From: Pseudoscardovia suis
Lineage (GTDB): Bacteria > Actinomycetota > Actinomycetes > Actinomycetales > Bifidobacteriaceae
Assembly: GCF_002797875.1 (NCBI RefSeq)
Contig: NZ_PGFC01000008.1
Span: 1-58,857, forward strand
Direction: 5' to 3'
DNA length: 58,857 nucleotides
Shown here: piece after piece, positions 44,168 to 53,433 of the stretch
Numbering within the stretch: the stretch's first letter is position 1
Layout: every line of letters starts with the position of its first letter
Position numbers and translations under genes: made by a program
The notes under the pieces: generated by a model
What the model saw: only the letters and a program-made list of their open reading frames with translations
Database searches by the model: none
Told to the model about the DNA's origin: nothing

Positions 44168-44203
44168 AAGGCATCTCATTCGCTGCGGGTGCCTTTTGTC
44201 TTT
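44168..44203 (+). terminator. Terminator of tRNA-Lys(TTT)
   Basis: AAGGCA (44168-44173) pairs with TGCCTT (44190-44195), followed by TTGTCTTTATT, immediately after the tRNA. Confidence 0.7.
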
Positions 44204-44234
44204 ATTACGCATCTTATGCAACGCAATGCGTGGC

Positions 44235-44345
44235 ATCGCGCAAACGTTTACCGCGCAACGTTCACCACGCAATGTTTGTTGCACAGATGTTTATGACGCA
44301 AGCATCCGCAGCTCAAATGCGCATCACGCAAACGTTCATGCGGCT
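44235..44345. promoter_or_regulatory. Degenerate CGCAAACGTT repeats upstream of the MFS gene
   Basis: Related sequences GCGCAAACGTTT, GCGCAACGTT, ACGCAATGTTTG, ACGCAAGCATCC and ACGCAAACGTTC occur within about 100 bases of 44235-44345. The AAACGTTT palindrome is the kind of core bound by LacI-family regulators. They lie 235 to 345 bases upstream of the MFS start. The rest of 44204-44580 shows no gene. Confidence 0.4.
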
Positions 44346-44580
44346 TTTGGAAAAATCCAATAAAACCCGCACCATCTTGCTGCCGCAAGACGTGATATGC
44401 TTCTAGATGTTTTCCGCTTCGCGGAAGACACGTCCCTGGGTGCACACATTCCATTCCACCGCGCCTGGGGATTTTTCATGCCCACCGCATTGCCATGATT
44501 TCCCTTCGGCATATGGATTCAGGCACGCGGATTCATACACGGATTCACCGACCACGTCACAGGAATGTGGAAGGACCACA

Positions 44581-45939
44581 GTGCATAACACAACGCAACA
44601 CACAGCTCAGAACGCACAGAACACTCAGAACACCCAGACTGCACAGACCACACAGGGCGCACAGAACGTACAAACCGCCCCAAACCCCAAGAATGCACCT
44701 GCCATCAAACCAGCACAGCCATCGCAACGACCGGACCTGTCGCCCGGCGCCTTGCGCCGCAGCCTGCTCGCCTTGGCATCGGGAGCATTCATCCTCGGGG
44801 CAGCGGAATTCGTCATGATGGGCATCCTGCCCCAGGCCGCCGCTGCCACGCATGTGAGCATCCCCGTGGCGGGGCATTACATCTCGTCCTATGCGTTCGG
44901 CGTGTGTGCTGGCACCATCATGCTCATCTGCGGACGCCGCGTGCCTCCACGCAACCTCATCATCGCGTTCATGGCGATCGCTGTGGTCGGCAACTTGGGC
45001 AGCGCGCTATCCACCGGTCAGGTGATGCTGCTTATTTCGCGCTTCGTCTCCGGCCTGCCGCATGGAGCGTTCTTCGGCACCGCCACACTGGTCGCACGCA
45101 CTGTGGCGCCGCGCGGCAAGGAGGCGCGGTCCGTCTCGATGATGGTGACCGGCCAGACCGTGGCGAATATGCTCGGCGTGCCCGCGGGAACTTTGCTCGC
45201 CGAAACGATGTCGTGGCGATATGCGTTCGGATTGCTCGCCGCATGGGCAGCGATGACCATCGTGCTCACCATTGCGTGGATTCCCATGATCCCGCCCATC
45301 AAGGATGTCGGCATCAAGGGCCAGTTCGCGTTCCTGCGTCATCCGGGGCCATGGTTTGTGATTGTTGCGGTGTTTGGCGGCAACGCGGGTCTGTTTTGCT
45401 GGTGGAGCTATGTATCGCCGTGGTTGCAGAACATAGGCGGTTGGTCTTCTGCGCTGGTGCCGATGCTGATGGTGCTTGCCGGCGCCGGAATGGTGTGTGG
45501 AGGCATCGCCGGTGGTCGTCTCACGGACCGCTGGGTTCCGGGAGGCACGGCCTCCCTGTCGCAATTCATCGGTGTCGTTGGACTGCTTGCCGTCTTCTTC
45601 ATCCCTGGTTCCCGCCCGGAAACCGCTGTGCTTACGTTCATCATCGCGTTCTCGATGTTCTTCAACTCCGCGCCACAGCAATTGCTGATGGTGCAGGCCG
45701 GTGCGGGCGGCGGCGAGCTGATTGCAGGAGCCGCAGTGCAGGTTGCTTACAATTTCGGCAACGCCATGGGATCGGTGGTCGGAGGCGCCGCGCTGACCGC
45801 CACCGCGATGAACTATCATTCGATTGGTCTTGCCGGCACCCCGTTCACAGCAGCCGCAGGAATCCTTCTTGCCGTGTATTCATACAAATACGAACGCCGC
45901 CGCTCCGCGCTGGAACGTCTGGAGAAGATCGAGGTGTAG
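44581..45939 (+). CDS. MFS transporter (DHA1-type exporter)
   Basis: The protein of about 452 residues has an N-terminal Gln/Asn/Thr tail of about 50 residues made of nine-base tandem repeats, then twelve predicted transmembrane segments. ASGAFILGAAEFVMMGILPQ is the TM1 pattern of the AraJ/Cmx group of drug or sugar efflux proteins, and VSGLPHGAFFGTATLVA lies in the TM4/5 region with the GRxxxG-like loop before it. The start is GTG 44581, with AAGGAC six bases upstream; reading from 44407 lacks this. The substrate cannot be told from sequence. Confidence 0.88.
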   Translation: MHNTTQHTAQNAQNTQNTQTAQTTQGAQNVQTAPNPKNAPAIKPAQPSQRPDLSPGALRRSLLALASGAFILGAAEFVMMGILPQAAAATHVSIPVAGHYISSYAFGVCAGTIMLICGRRVPPRNLIIAFMAIAVVGNLGSALSTGQVMLLISRFVSGLPHGAFFGTATLVARTVAPRGKEARSVSMMVTGQTVANMLGVPAGTLLAETMSWRYAFGLLAAWAAMTIVLTIAWIPMIPPIKDVGIKGQFAFLRHPGPWFVIVAVFGGNAGLFCWWSYVSPWLQNIGGWSSALVPMLMVLAGAGMVCGGIAGGRLTDRWVPGGTASLSQFIGVVGLLAVFFIPGSRPETAVLTFIIAFSMFFNSAPQQLLMVQAGAGGGELIAGAAVQVAYNFGNAMGSVVGGAALTATAMNYHSIGLAGTPFTAAAGILLAVYSYKYERRRSALERLEKIEV

Positions 45940-46174
45940 GACTTTGCGCATCGCCGTGTCGGTCATGCCGACTGCTCGCGGCCATACGCGCCTCGCAAGC
46001 TTGTGCTTCCTAAGGGCGGATTTGAGCGGATGAGGTAGGTGACGACTGTCATCGGCTAGAATGTGGCACGCTGACCGTACACGGATTGACGACATACATG
46101 GATCGGCAATATGCAACAGCACGGTCGATTCGGATGTCGATTCATCGCGTCGATTCAGGATTCAGGGAGGAAGC

Positions 46175-47830
46175 ATGAGCAAAGCGCCGAAGAAGAATTC
46201 AGCGCAAAGCCGCCCGTCGCAACGTTCGGCGGCTCACAACAGGCCTTCGCAGCGCGCAGGTGCGCAGCGCAAGGCAACGCAGAAAACAGCACAAACGGCA
46301 AACACAGCACAGAAGGCAGACTCGGACGCAACCGCCAAGGATCCCGCCAATGACATGCCAGGGCTGCGCAAATCGCTGAAGAACCGCCACATCCAGCTCA
46401 TCGCGCTCGGCGGTGCAATCGGCACCGGCCTGTTCTATGGCTCAAGCGAATCCATTCAGCTGGCCGGGCCATCCGTGCTGCTGGCGTATCTCATCGGCGG
46501 TGCCGCGATTTTCTTGATTGTGCGCGCGCTGAGTGAAATGTCGGTGGAAGACCCGAAGGCCGGTGCCTTCAGCTACTACGCCACGCGCTATTGGTCCAAG
46601 CGCGCCGGATTCATTTCAGGATGGAATTACTGGTTCAATTACATCCTCGTCTCCATGGTGGAGCTCGCCGTCGTGGGGTCATTCGTGCAGTACTGGTTCC
46701 CGGCGATTCCCGCATGGGTGTCGGCAGCGGTGTTCCTTGTCATCATCACTGCAATGAACCTCATGGGCGTGAGCAAGTTCGGTGAGTTCGAGTTCTGGTT
46801 CGCCATCATCAAGATTGTGGCGGTCATCGCCATGGTCGTGGGCGGTCTTGCCGTCATCATCGCGAAACTGCCGACGCAATCAGGCATTCCTGCATCATTC
46901 GCCAACTGGTTCACCATCGACGGCGGCTTCATGCCCCATGGATGGCTGACCCATGGCGCGGACGGCACATGGTCCGGCCTGCTCATGGCACTTGTCGTGG
47001 TCATGTTCAGCTTCGGCGGCACCGAGCTCATCGGCATCACGGCAGGCGAAACCAAAAACCCGCGCGTCACAATCCCCAAGGCCACGAACAGCATCATCTG
47101 GCGAATCCTCGTGTTCTATGTGGCTGCATTGGGCGTAATCATGGCCGTGGTGCCCTGGAACACCATTGACGGTTCAAGCAGCCCGTTCGTGCAGATCTTC
47201 GATTCCGTGGGCGTGCACGCCGCTGCGGGAATCCTTAACTTCGTGTGTCTGACCGCCGTGATGAGCGTGTATAACTCCGGGCTTTACGCCAATTCGCGCA
47301 TGCTGTATTCCCTTGCCAAGCAAGGCAATGCGCCCGCATATCTGGCGCGGCTCGACAAGCGCGGCGTGCCTCGCGCCGGCGTGCTCACCTCCGCCGCAGT
47401 CACGGTGATCGCCGTCGTGGTTGTGTTCCTGTGGCCGGAGTTCGCGTTCAACTATCTGATGAGCATCGCCACCATTGCCGCATTCATCAACTGGTCGATG
47501 GTCATGCTTACCGAAATGCACTTCCGCAAACAAGTCGCCGCCGGCAACGGACCGGGGCGCTTGGCGGGAATGCATGGCAAGGAGGCGTTGGATGCCATCG
47601 AATTCAAGCTTCCTGGCCATGTTGTGACACCGTACCTGGTCATCGCATTCCAGGTGATGATCGCGGTGCTCATGTGCTTCTCTGCGTCGTATCGCATCGC
47701 CGTGTATGCCGGTGTGATTTGGCTCGTCGTGCTGTTCGTGGCATACGAGGTGATGTCGCGCGTGCAGAACGCACGGCTTGACGCCGCCCGCGCCGCGAGC
47801 AAGCAATACGCCAAGCGTCAACGCAACTAA
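46175..47830 (+). CDS. Amino-acid permease (AAT/APC family)
   Basis: The protein of about 551 residues has a basic, Ala/Gln/Lys-rich N-terminal tail of about 60 residues, then the AAT family signature LKNRHIQLIALGGAIGTGLF and twelve transmembrane segments, including FGGTELIGITAGETKNPR (TM6-loop consensus). It imports an amino acid by proton symport; the specificity, perhaps aromatic or proline-type, is not resolvable. AGGGAGGA precedes ATG 46175. A terminator hairpin follows at 47854. Confidence 0.92.
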   Translation: MSKAPKKNSAQSRPSQRSAAHNRPSQRAGAQRKATQKTAQTANTAQKADSDATAKDPANDMPGLRKSLKNRHIQLIALGGAIGTGLFYGSSESIQLAGPSVLLAYLIGGAAIFLIVRALSEMSVEDPKAGAFSYYATRYWSKRAGFISGWNYWFNYILVSMVELAVVGSFVQYWFPAIPAWVSAAVFLVIITAMNLMGVSKFGEFEFWFAIIKIVAVIAMVVGGLAVIIAKLPTQSGIPASFANWFTIDGGFMPHGWLTHGADGTWSGLLMALVVVMFSFGGTELIGITAGETKNPRVTIPKATNSIIWRILVFYVAALGVIMAVVPWNTIDGSSSPFVQIFDSVGVHAAAGILNFVCLTAVMSVYNSGLYANSRMLYSLAKQGNAPAYLARLDKRGVPRAGVLTSAAVTVIAVVVVFLWPEFAFNYLMSIATIAAFINWSMVMLTEMHFRKQVAAGNGPGRLAGMHGKEALDAIEFKLPGHVVTPYLVIAFQVMIAVLMCFSASYRIAVYAGVIWLVVLFVAYEVMSRVQNARLDAARAASKQYAKRQRN

Positions 47831-47853
47831 TCCGTAATTCTCACACCATCGCA

Positions 47854-47910
47854 AAACGGCAGTGACTGGCGCGTGGATCTTCCACGCCCACCACTGCCGT
47901 TTCGTTATTG
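47854..47910 (+). terminator. Terminator of the amino-acid permease gene
   Basis: AAACGGCAGTG (47854-47864) pairs with CACTGCCGTTT (47892-47902), with an inner GCGTGGA/TCCACGC hairpin, followed by CGTTATTG. Confidence 0.8.
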
Positions 47911-48014
47911 GCATGCGTTGTTGTCACGCGTCAATAACGCATCAAGCGCTGACGCCTCTTATCATTCGCTGTCTCTCGTCATTGATGCATCCCACCGCAA
48001 GATGTGCCTCATCG

Positions 48015-48374
48015 TTAGCTGATAACAGCGCCGAAGGGAGCCCAGGCGAGCTTTGCCATCTTGAACGATTGCAATCCTGCGGGAATGCCAATGATCGTTA
48101 TGCAATTGAGGATGCCGGCCAACACATATCCCGCGGCAAGCCACCACCCGCACAGAATGATCCAGAAGAAATTCGCAACCGCCGAACCAGCGCCGCCGCC
48201 GTACTCCACATAATGGCCAAACGGCGTAAGCGACACGGCCGCCGCCTTGAAGCACTGCATGCCAAGCGGCACGCCGACAATGGTGATGCACAGAATCACT
48301 CCGACAATCGCCCATGCAGCCGCAAGCTCAAGGCCGCCGAGCACAATCCAAATGATGTTGGCAATGGTTTTCAT
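48015..48374 (-). CDS. YccF-family inner-membrane protein
   Basis: The 119-residue protein has two copies of the YccF (DUF307) pattern, each a hydrophobic segment followed by ITIVGVPLGMQCFKAA and ITIIGIPAGLQSFKMA. There are about four membrane segments and no known function. The start at 48374 has GGGAAG upstream; reading from 48458 is possible but less likely. It is transcribed alone, convergent with the amino-acid permease gene. Confidence 0.9.
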   Translation of the reverse strand: MKTIANIIWIVLGGLELAAAWAIVGVILCITIVGVPLGMQCFKAAAVSLTPFGHYVEYGGGAGSAVANFFWIILCGWWLAAGYVLAGILNCITIIGIPAGLQSFKMAKLAWAPFGAVIS

Positions 48375-48485
48375 ATCCGCTTCCCTGATTTGGTTTCCGT
48401 TGTGTTGATTATCTCCCTGTTTGTTGTACCACCAATAGCACAGACAGCGAAAAGCCACAAATCACACGCAGGAGCTATGCGCCGA

Positions 48486-50267
48486 TTATTGGGAGGAATC
48501 ATTCACACGGGTGGCGCCGCGGAAGTTTTTACACACACGGGTCATCGCCTCGTTGACGGATTGGGTGTGCACCGTGGGGAACACCAGCACCAGGTAATCG
48601 CCCGGCTCCACACGCGTGGAGTCGTATGGAATCACCTCGACGGGGCCGCGCAGAATCGTCACAAGCCGCGCGCTGGCAGGCAGGCCCAGGCTTCCCACCA
48701 GCGCCCCATCGGCCATGCTGCCCGGTTCCACGGGAAACTCCATGATCGCATTGCCATGCTGCTGATGCTCCGCCCCTTCATGCGAGCGCATATAGCGGTC
48801 GAGCAGCTCCGTGTAAATCGGCTTCGTGTGCAGCAGATCGGAGACGAACAACGCCGTGAACGCGCACAATGCTACAGGCAGCATGTGCACCAGCGACCCC
48901 GTCATCTCCACGGTGAGCATGATTGCGGTCACCGGCGCTTTGACACTTGCCGCGAGCGCCGCCGCCATGCCATACACGGCGAATGCGGTGACATAGCGCA
49001 TGGGAATGAGCCCCAACAGCGAAACTGCCATACCGCATGCAGCGCCGCATGCCGTGCCGATGGCAAGGATTGGCATGAAGATGCCACCGGGAACGCCACT
49101 GCCGAAGCTGGTGGCAGTGAACACCATCTTGACGACCATCAGCAGCACAAGCATGCCCAGCGACATCGTGAGGTTTTCGCTGATGCCGATCATTGATTCA
49201 CCGCCACCCAGCGCATAGGGAAACAGCATGCCCACGCATACGGCTATGAGCAGGCTGATCGGCGCCCGCGCCTGCCACGGCAGTTTGCCATACAACGTCT
49301 GCGCTCCGAGGAGCACACGGTTCGTCAGTGAACCGACGAGCCCCACCACGATGCCAAGGGGAAGCATCCACAGCACATTCCAGACGGGCATCTGCGGCAC
49401 GCTTGAAAAGTCCAGCACGGGAGTGAGACCGAACCAGTTCTTGGACACGAAGTCCGCCACCAAGCTCGCCGCCGCCGCGGAAAGCAGCACGAGGGGTGAG
49501 AAACTGCGGTAGACCTCTTCGAGGGCGAACATCATGCCGGACAGAGGCGCATTGAAGGCGGCGCTCAGACCCGCTGCCGCACCGCCCGCCACGAGGAGTC
49601 GCCCCTCGCTATGGGAGCCGCGTATCTTGCGCGACAGCAGCTGGCTGCCGGCTGCGCCGATTTGGATGGAGGGACCTTCACGTCCCAACGACATGCCGAA
49701 GAGACTGCACAAACCTCCGCCGAGATATCGCACGGCAAGAATTGGCAACGGCGCCATGTGCAATCCCTTGAGCAGCACGCCTTCCACCTGTGGTATGCCG
49801 GAGCCAGATGCCATCGGCACCTTTTTGACCATCCAGCCAATCAGCAGACCGGCGGCGACGGCAAGCGCGCACCATCCGACGATCCACAACGGCTTGCCAT
49901 GCAGCCAGCGATAGATCAGCACTGCGCGTCCCGTGCCCCAGGCGAGCAGCACGCGGTAGGCGACCACAAGCACGCCGACGATCACCCCGCATAGCGCCGC
50001 TTTTCCAGCGATGACCCACTTGACTTGGTTCGTGTGCGACATGAAGCGTATGACGCGCGAGGCTCTGTGCGGCGGCGTGGAGGCGGACGCATGTGGCTGT
50101 GCGGCGGCAGCGCCCTCAGGGGCGGGAGTGGTGGCCTGCGGGGAGGAAGCGTCCTCGGCGGTCGTTCCCTCGGTTGTCGCAGCGGCGGAATCGGGCACAG
50201 CGATGGCAGAACTGCCGTCGGGTCGTTCGTCATGCGGGCTGGCTGGTGTATCGGGGCGCGGATTCAC
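48486..50267 (-). CDS. ClC-type chloride channel/antiporter with TrkA-C domain
   Basis: The 593-residue protein has a disordered Ala/Pro/Ser-rich N-terminal 70 residues and a ClC core with the three selectivity motifs MASGSGIPQVEG, LGREGPSIQIG and FGSGVPGGIFMP. A C-terminal regulatory domain of the RCK-C/TrkA-C type follows, including VEVIPYDSTRVEPGDYLVLVF. The GREGP glutamate is retained, so proton-coupled exchange is possible. The start appears to be GTG 50267, directly after AGGGGA with almost no spacing, so the true N-terminus is uncertain. Confidence 0.9.
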   Translation of the reverse strand: MNPRPDTPASPHDERPDGSSAIAVPDSAAATTEGTTAEDASSPQATTPAPEGAAAAQPHASASTPPHRASRVIRFMSHTNQVKWVIAGKAALCGVIVGVLVVAYRVLLAWGTGRAVLIYRWLHGKPLWIVGWCALAVAAGLLIGWMVKKVPMASGSGIPQVEGVLLKGLHMAPLPILAVRYLGGGLCSLFGMSLGREGPSIQIGAAGSQLLSRKIRGSHSEGRLLVAGGAAAGLSAAFNAPLSGMMFALEEVYRSFSPLVLLSAAAASLVADFVSKNWFGLTPVLDFSSVPQMPVWNVLWMLPLGIVVGLVGSLTNRVLLGAQTLYGKLPWQARAPISLLIAVCVGMLFPYALGGGESMIGISENLTMSLGMLVLLMVVKMVFTATSFGSGVPGGIFMPILAIGTACGAACGMAVSLLGLIPMRYVTAFAVYGMAAALAASVKAPVTAIMLTVEMTGSLVHMLPVALCAFTALFVSDLLHTKPIYTELLDRYMRSHEGAEHQQHGNAIMEFPVEPGSMADGALVGSLGLPASARLVTILRGPVEVIPYDSTRVEPGDYLVLVFPTVHTQSVNEAMTRVCKNFRGATRVNDSSQ

Positions 50268-50280
50268 TCCCCTATTGTAT

Positions 50281-50313
50281 GCAGCCGGCTCTCATGCAGC
50301 GGCGGCCGGCTGC
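50281..50313 (-). terminator. Hairpin between the ClC gene and codA
   Basis: GCAGCCGGC (50281-50289) pairs perfectly with GCCGGCTGC (50305-50313). It lies 88 bases past the codA stop on the minus strand. No T-tract follows. Confidence 0.45.
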
Positions 50314-50400
50314 GAACAACAATGGGGCCTATGGATGCGCGATAACCACGTCCAATAGGCATACAGTGCGGAATCAGCCAAACAAGTCCCATGAATACCG

Positions 50401-51792
50401 TTAGCGCAACAACAGCCCGTCCAAGACCTCGTCATTTCCTTCAACAACAGTATGTGCCGAAAATAGCGTGCGGCCACCGCGCACGGAGCGGATCACATCG
50501 CACCGCTCATACACCGCATCAAACACAGAATCAGCGTTCAGCACCACGAAATTCGCTGGCTTGCCGACCTCCACGCCATAGTTGTCGCGCATTCCCAACG
50601 TTGTGGCGCCATTGACTGTGAGGAACTTCAGCGCGTCATCGATTTCGGGGAAGCTCATCATCTGCGCCACATGAAGCACATAGTCAAGGATGATCATCAT
50701 GTTGCCATTGCCCAGCGGATACCACGGATCTTGCATGGAGTCCTGACCAAGCGAGACGTTGATGCCGGCATCCGTGAGCTCCTTGACGCGCGTGATGCCG
50801 CGACGCTTGGGGAAAGTGTCTTGACGGCCCTGCAGATACAGGTTTTCCGTGGGAGCGCACGCAAAATTGATGTGCGCGGCCTTGAGCAGCTTCGTCAGGT
50901 GGAAGAAGTAGGCGTTGTCGACGGAGCCCAGAGAGCACGTGTGGCTGGCGGTAGTACGCTCGCCAATGCCCGCACGGTAGGCCAAGGCACTGAGCAGCTC
51001 GACATAGCGTGAGTTCGGATCGTCGGTTTCATCGCAATGCACATCAATGAGCTTGTCGTATTTGCTGGCGAGCTCAACGACGGTGTGCATGGATTTTTCG
51101 CCGAATTCACGGCATTGTTCGAAGTGTGGGATGCCGCCGACGCAATCGGCCCCCATGCGCAGGCCTTCCTCTACGAGTTCGGCACCGCTCTCGCCATGTG
51201 GGCCTTCGTAAGAGTACATGCCTTCCTGAGGGAACGAGACAATCTGTATGGTCACGACGTCCTTGAGCTCTTCCTTGAGCTCAAGCAGGGCCTTAAGGGA
51301 GGTGAGGTTGGGGTCGGTCACGTCAGCGTGGGAGCGGATGTATTGCACACCGTGGCGCAGCTCCATCGCGATGGCCTTGCGGGCACGGCTCTTGATCTCA
51401 TCGACCGTAAGGTCGGATTTGGTGTCGCTCCACCGCTGAATGCCTTCGAACAATGTACCGCTTTCATTCACAGCGCCTGGCTTGCGGGCGGTGAACACGT
51501 AATCGAGGTGCAGGTGTGTGTCACAGAACGGCGGGCACACGAGTTTGCCACCCAGATCAACCACTTCCACGTCCGCCATGTTGTACCCTTGGGCAGCAAG
51601 CGTGGACGCAAGACCTTCACCGATGGCGGCAATGCGACCGTTCTCCGCAAGGATGTCTTGCAATGGTGCGGTCTGCGCGACTGTACTGCCAGGCTGACCT
51701 GTGGCGATGTGCGCATTGATAAAGAGGGTGCGCGCAGGGGTTGAGGATGCGGTGGTTGTCGCCTGGACAATCTGTGTGGTTTGTGCGGTCAT
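50401..51792 (-). CDS. codA: Cytosine deaminase, paralogue 1
   Basis: This CodA-type amidohydrolase converts cytosine to uracil. In its 463 residues it retains the metal ligands HLH (93-95), the substrate glutamine region SFPQEG, the second histidine and catalytic glutamate in DVHCDETDD, and ASHTCSLG. The metal aspartate is D351 in LGQDSMQDPW. Compared with E. coli CodA (HDD at 312-314, by memory) the triad is Q-D-S: the His before the metal Asp is Gln, and the Asp314 equivalent is Ser352. AAAGGAG precedes ATG 51792. It is downstream of the amidohydrolase gene with 116 bases between them. Confidence 0.9.
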   Translation of the reverse strand: MTAQTTQIVQATTTASSTPARTLFINAHIATGQPGSTVAQTAPLQDILAENGRIAAIGEGLASTLAAQGYNMADVEVVDLGGKLVCPPFCDTHLHLDYVFTARKPGAVNESGTLFEGIQRWSDTKSDLTVDEIKSRARKAIAMELRHGVQYIRSHADVTDPNLTSLKALLELKEELKDVVTIQIVSFPQEGMYSYEGPHGESGAELVEEGLRMGADCVGGIPHFEQCREFGEKSMHTVVELASKYDKLIDVHCDETDDPNSRYVELLSALAYRAGIGERTTASHTCSLGSVDNAYFFHLTKLLKAAHINFACAPTENLYLQGRQDTFPKRRGITRVKELTDAGINVSLGQDSMQDPWYPLGNGNMMIILDYVLHVAQMMSFPEIDDALKFLTVNGATTLGMRDNYGVEVGKPANFVVLNADSVFDAVYERCDVIRSVRGGRTLFSAHTVVEGNDEVLDGLLLR

Positions 51793-51834
51793 GATTCGCT
51801 CCTTTGTCTGGTGTGGAATGTGGAAGTTTGAATT

Positions 51835-51848
51835 ATCGGTTTGCCGAT
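51835..51848 (-). promoter_or_regulatory. ATCGG/CCGAT palindrome upstream of codA
   Basis: ATCGG-TTTG-CCGAT (51835-51848) forms a short hairpin 43 to 56 bases upstream of the codA start, in an AT-rich gap. It could be an operator or a leader hairpin. Confidence 0.35.
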
Positions 51849-51908
51849 TGTTGAAAATTCCGAATGATGAAAAAACAGAAAGATTTGCGTGATGAGAAGT
51901 GCCAGCGA

Positions 51909-53264
51909 TTAATCGCGTATCGGCGCGAGAAGCTGATTGAAAGCTGCGTTCCTTCGCCGCATCCAATCCACTCCCTGTGCCTGCGCTGACTCCAAAATCT
52001 CGTCTTCATCATCGGTGAGTAAATGCCCATGGCGCACGAGGGTCTTGCCGGCCACGATGACCGTGTCGACAAAATTGCCTTGCATGGCGAAGACGAGCGC
52101 CCACAGCAGATTCGTGTCCGTGGACGTCTCGTTCCAGCACACCGGCCGCAAACTAGGATGGTCGAGCCCCACCATGATGAGATCTGCCTGCTTCCCCGCT
52201 TCCAGCGAGCCAATGGAATCTTCCATACCCAGCGAGCGCGCCCCATTGATCGTCGCCATGCGCAGCATGTGCCGGGCATCAAAAATCTTGGCATCTCGGT
52301 ATCGGGCTTTTTGCATAAGCGATGCGACTTTCATCTCTTGGAACAAATTCATGCTGTTGTTATCAATGGGGCCATCGCTTCCCAGTGACACATTGATGCC
52401 TGCTTCTTCCATGCGTTTGACTGGTGCTGTGCCGCATCCCAGCTTCGCGGCCGAAATCGGGCAATGGCAGATGCTGGCACCGGCTTGTGCAATCAGTTCC
52501 ATGTCGCGTTCGCTGATGGGCACGCAATGCCCTAGTGACAGGAAATCGCCCAGCATTCCACGTTTTGCAAGCAATTGTGTGATAGACATACCGAAACGCG
52601 TCTGAGCCGTGTCTTCCTCCTCAGGGTGCTCCGGCCCGTGTGTGTGGATGCGCACACCGTATTTCTCATGCATCTCGAGCGCTCGGCGATACATCACGTC
52701 GCTCGAGTAAAAGACGTCCTCAATGCCGGCTTCCACCTGTACTCGACCGTCAAATGCGCCGTGCCAGTCCTTGATAAGCCGCTCGTTGGTGTCGCTTGTT
52801 TCAAAGAAATCGTAAGGCGGCACATCAGCGGCGTAGGGGGCGAGAAACACTCTCAGCCCCATCTCCCCTGCGACAATTGCCGCCTGGTCCATGTGACGGT
52901 GCATGTCCTGAACCGTTGTGGTGCCGTTCAGCAGGCATTCGAGATAGCCGAGGCGGTAAGCCTGGCGCGCATCCTGTGGCGTGCACGTCCGATGCTCCAA
53001 ATCGTAGACGGGCAACCAGTCCACTAAATCAAGGTTCTCGTCTACACCGCGAATCAATGATGAATGATTATGGGTGTCGATAAGACCGGGCATCGCAACA
53101 TAGCAGCCTTTGCAGTCCATGATGTCCGCGTCACGCGGAATTCGAGCCGCGTCCATCTCCCCCACATAATCAAAGCCTGTTCCGTCGATGAGCAGCATGC
53201 CATCGCGTATGACCGTATCATTCGAATCGACGGTGACGATGATCACATGAGTGATTGCCTGCAT
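51909..53264 (-). CDS. Amidohydrolase of the ATZ/TRZ-like family
   Basis: This roughly 451-residue zinc-type deaminase/chlorohydrolase has metal-ligand motifs GLIDTHNHSS and HTHGPEHPE, then LGHCVPIS, and the aspartate segment LGSDGPIDNNSMNLFQEM. It resembles MtaD/SsnA/AtzB-type deaminases rather than CodA, so a purine or nucleoside-like base is the likely substrate; I cannot say which. AAAGGAG precedes ATG 53264. It is first in a minus operon with codA and divergent from the PucR-type regulator gene. A GCGATTAATCGC palindrome sits on its stop codon. Confidence 0.88.
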   Translation of the reverse strand: MQAITHVIIVTVDSNDTVIRDGMLLIDGTGFDYVGEMDAARIPRDADIMDCKGCYVAMPGLIDTHNHSSLIRGVDENLDLVDWLPVYDLEHRTCTPQDARQAYRLGYLECLLNGTTTVQDMHRHMDQAAIVAGEMGLRVFLAPYAADVPPYDFFETSDTNERLIKDWHGAFDGRVQVEAGIEDVFYSSDVMYRRALEMHEKYGVRIHTHGPEHPEEEDTAQTRFGMSITQLLAKRGMLGDFLSLGHCVPISERDMELIAQAGASICHCPISAAKLGCGTAPVKRMEEAGINVSLGSDGPIDNNSMNLFQEMKVASLMQKARYRDAKIFDARHMLRMATINGARSLGMEDSIGSLEAGKQADLIMVGLDHPSLRPVCWNETSTDTNLLWALVFAMQGNFVDTVIVAGKTLVRHGHLLTDDEDEILESAQAQGVDWMRRRNAAFNQLLAPIRD

Positions 53265-53433
53265 CGGGACTCCTTTCACCGAGAATTGCCACGCCATGCC
53301 GTTGCCGCCATCGCGATACTTCGTAATGCATTTGACGTATTGAACTGTTTAGGTGATGTCAGTATCGGCAGTAACGGTTGCCCAGCGGTAAAAGCCGCGT
53401 GTGTAACCCGACACCCAGATTGGACAAAATGTC
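53265..53433. promoter_or_regulatory. Divergent promoter region: amidohydrolase-codA and PucR gene
   Basis: This 169-base gap should hold the promoters of both directions and the regulator's operator. I can see TTGACG near 53330 but no convincing -10 or palindrome. Confidence 0.4.
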
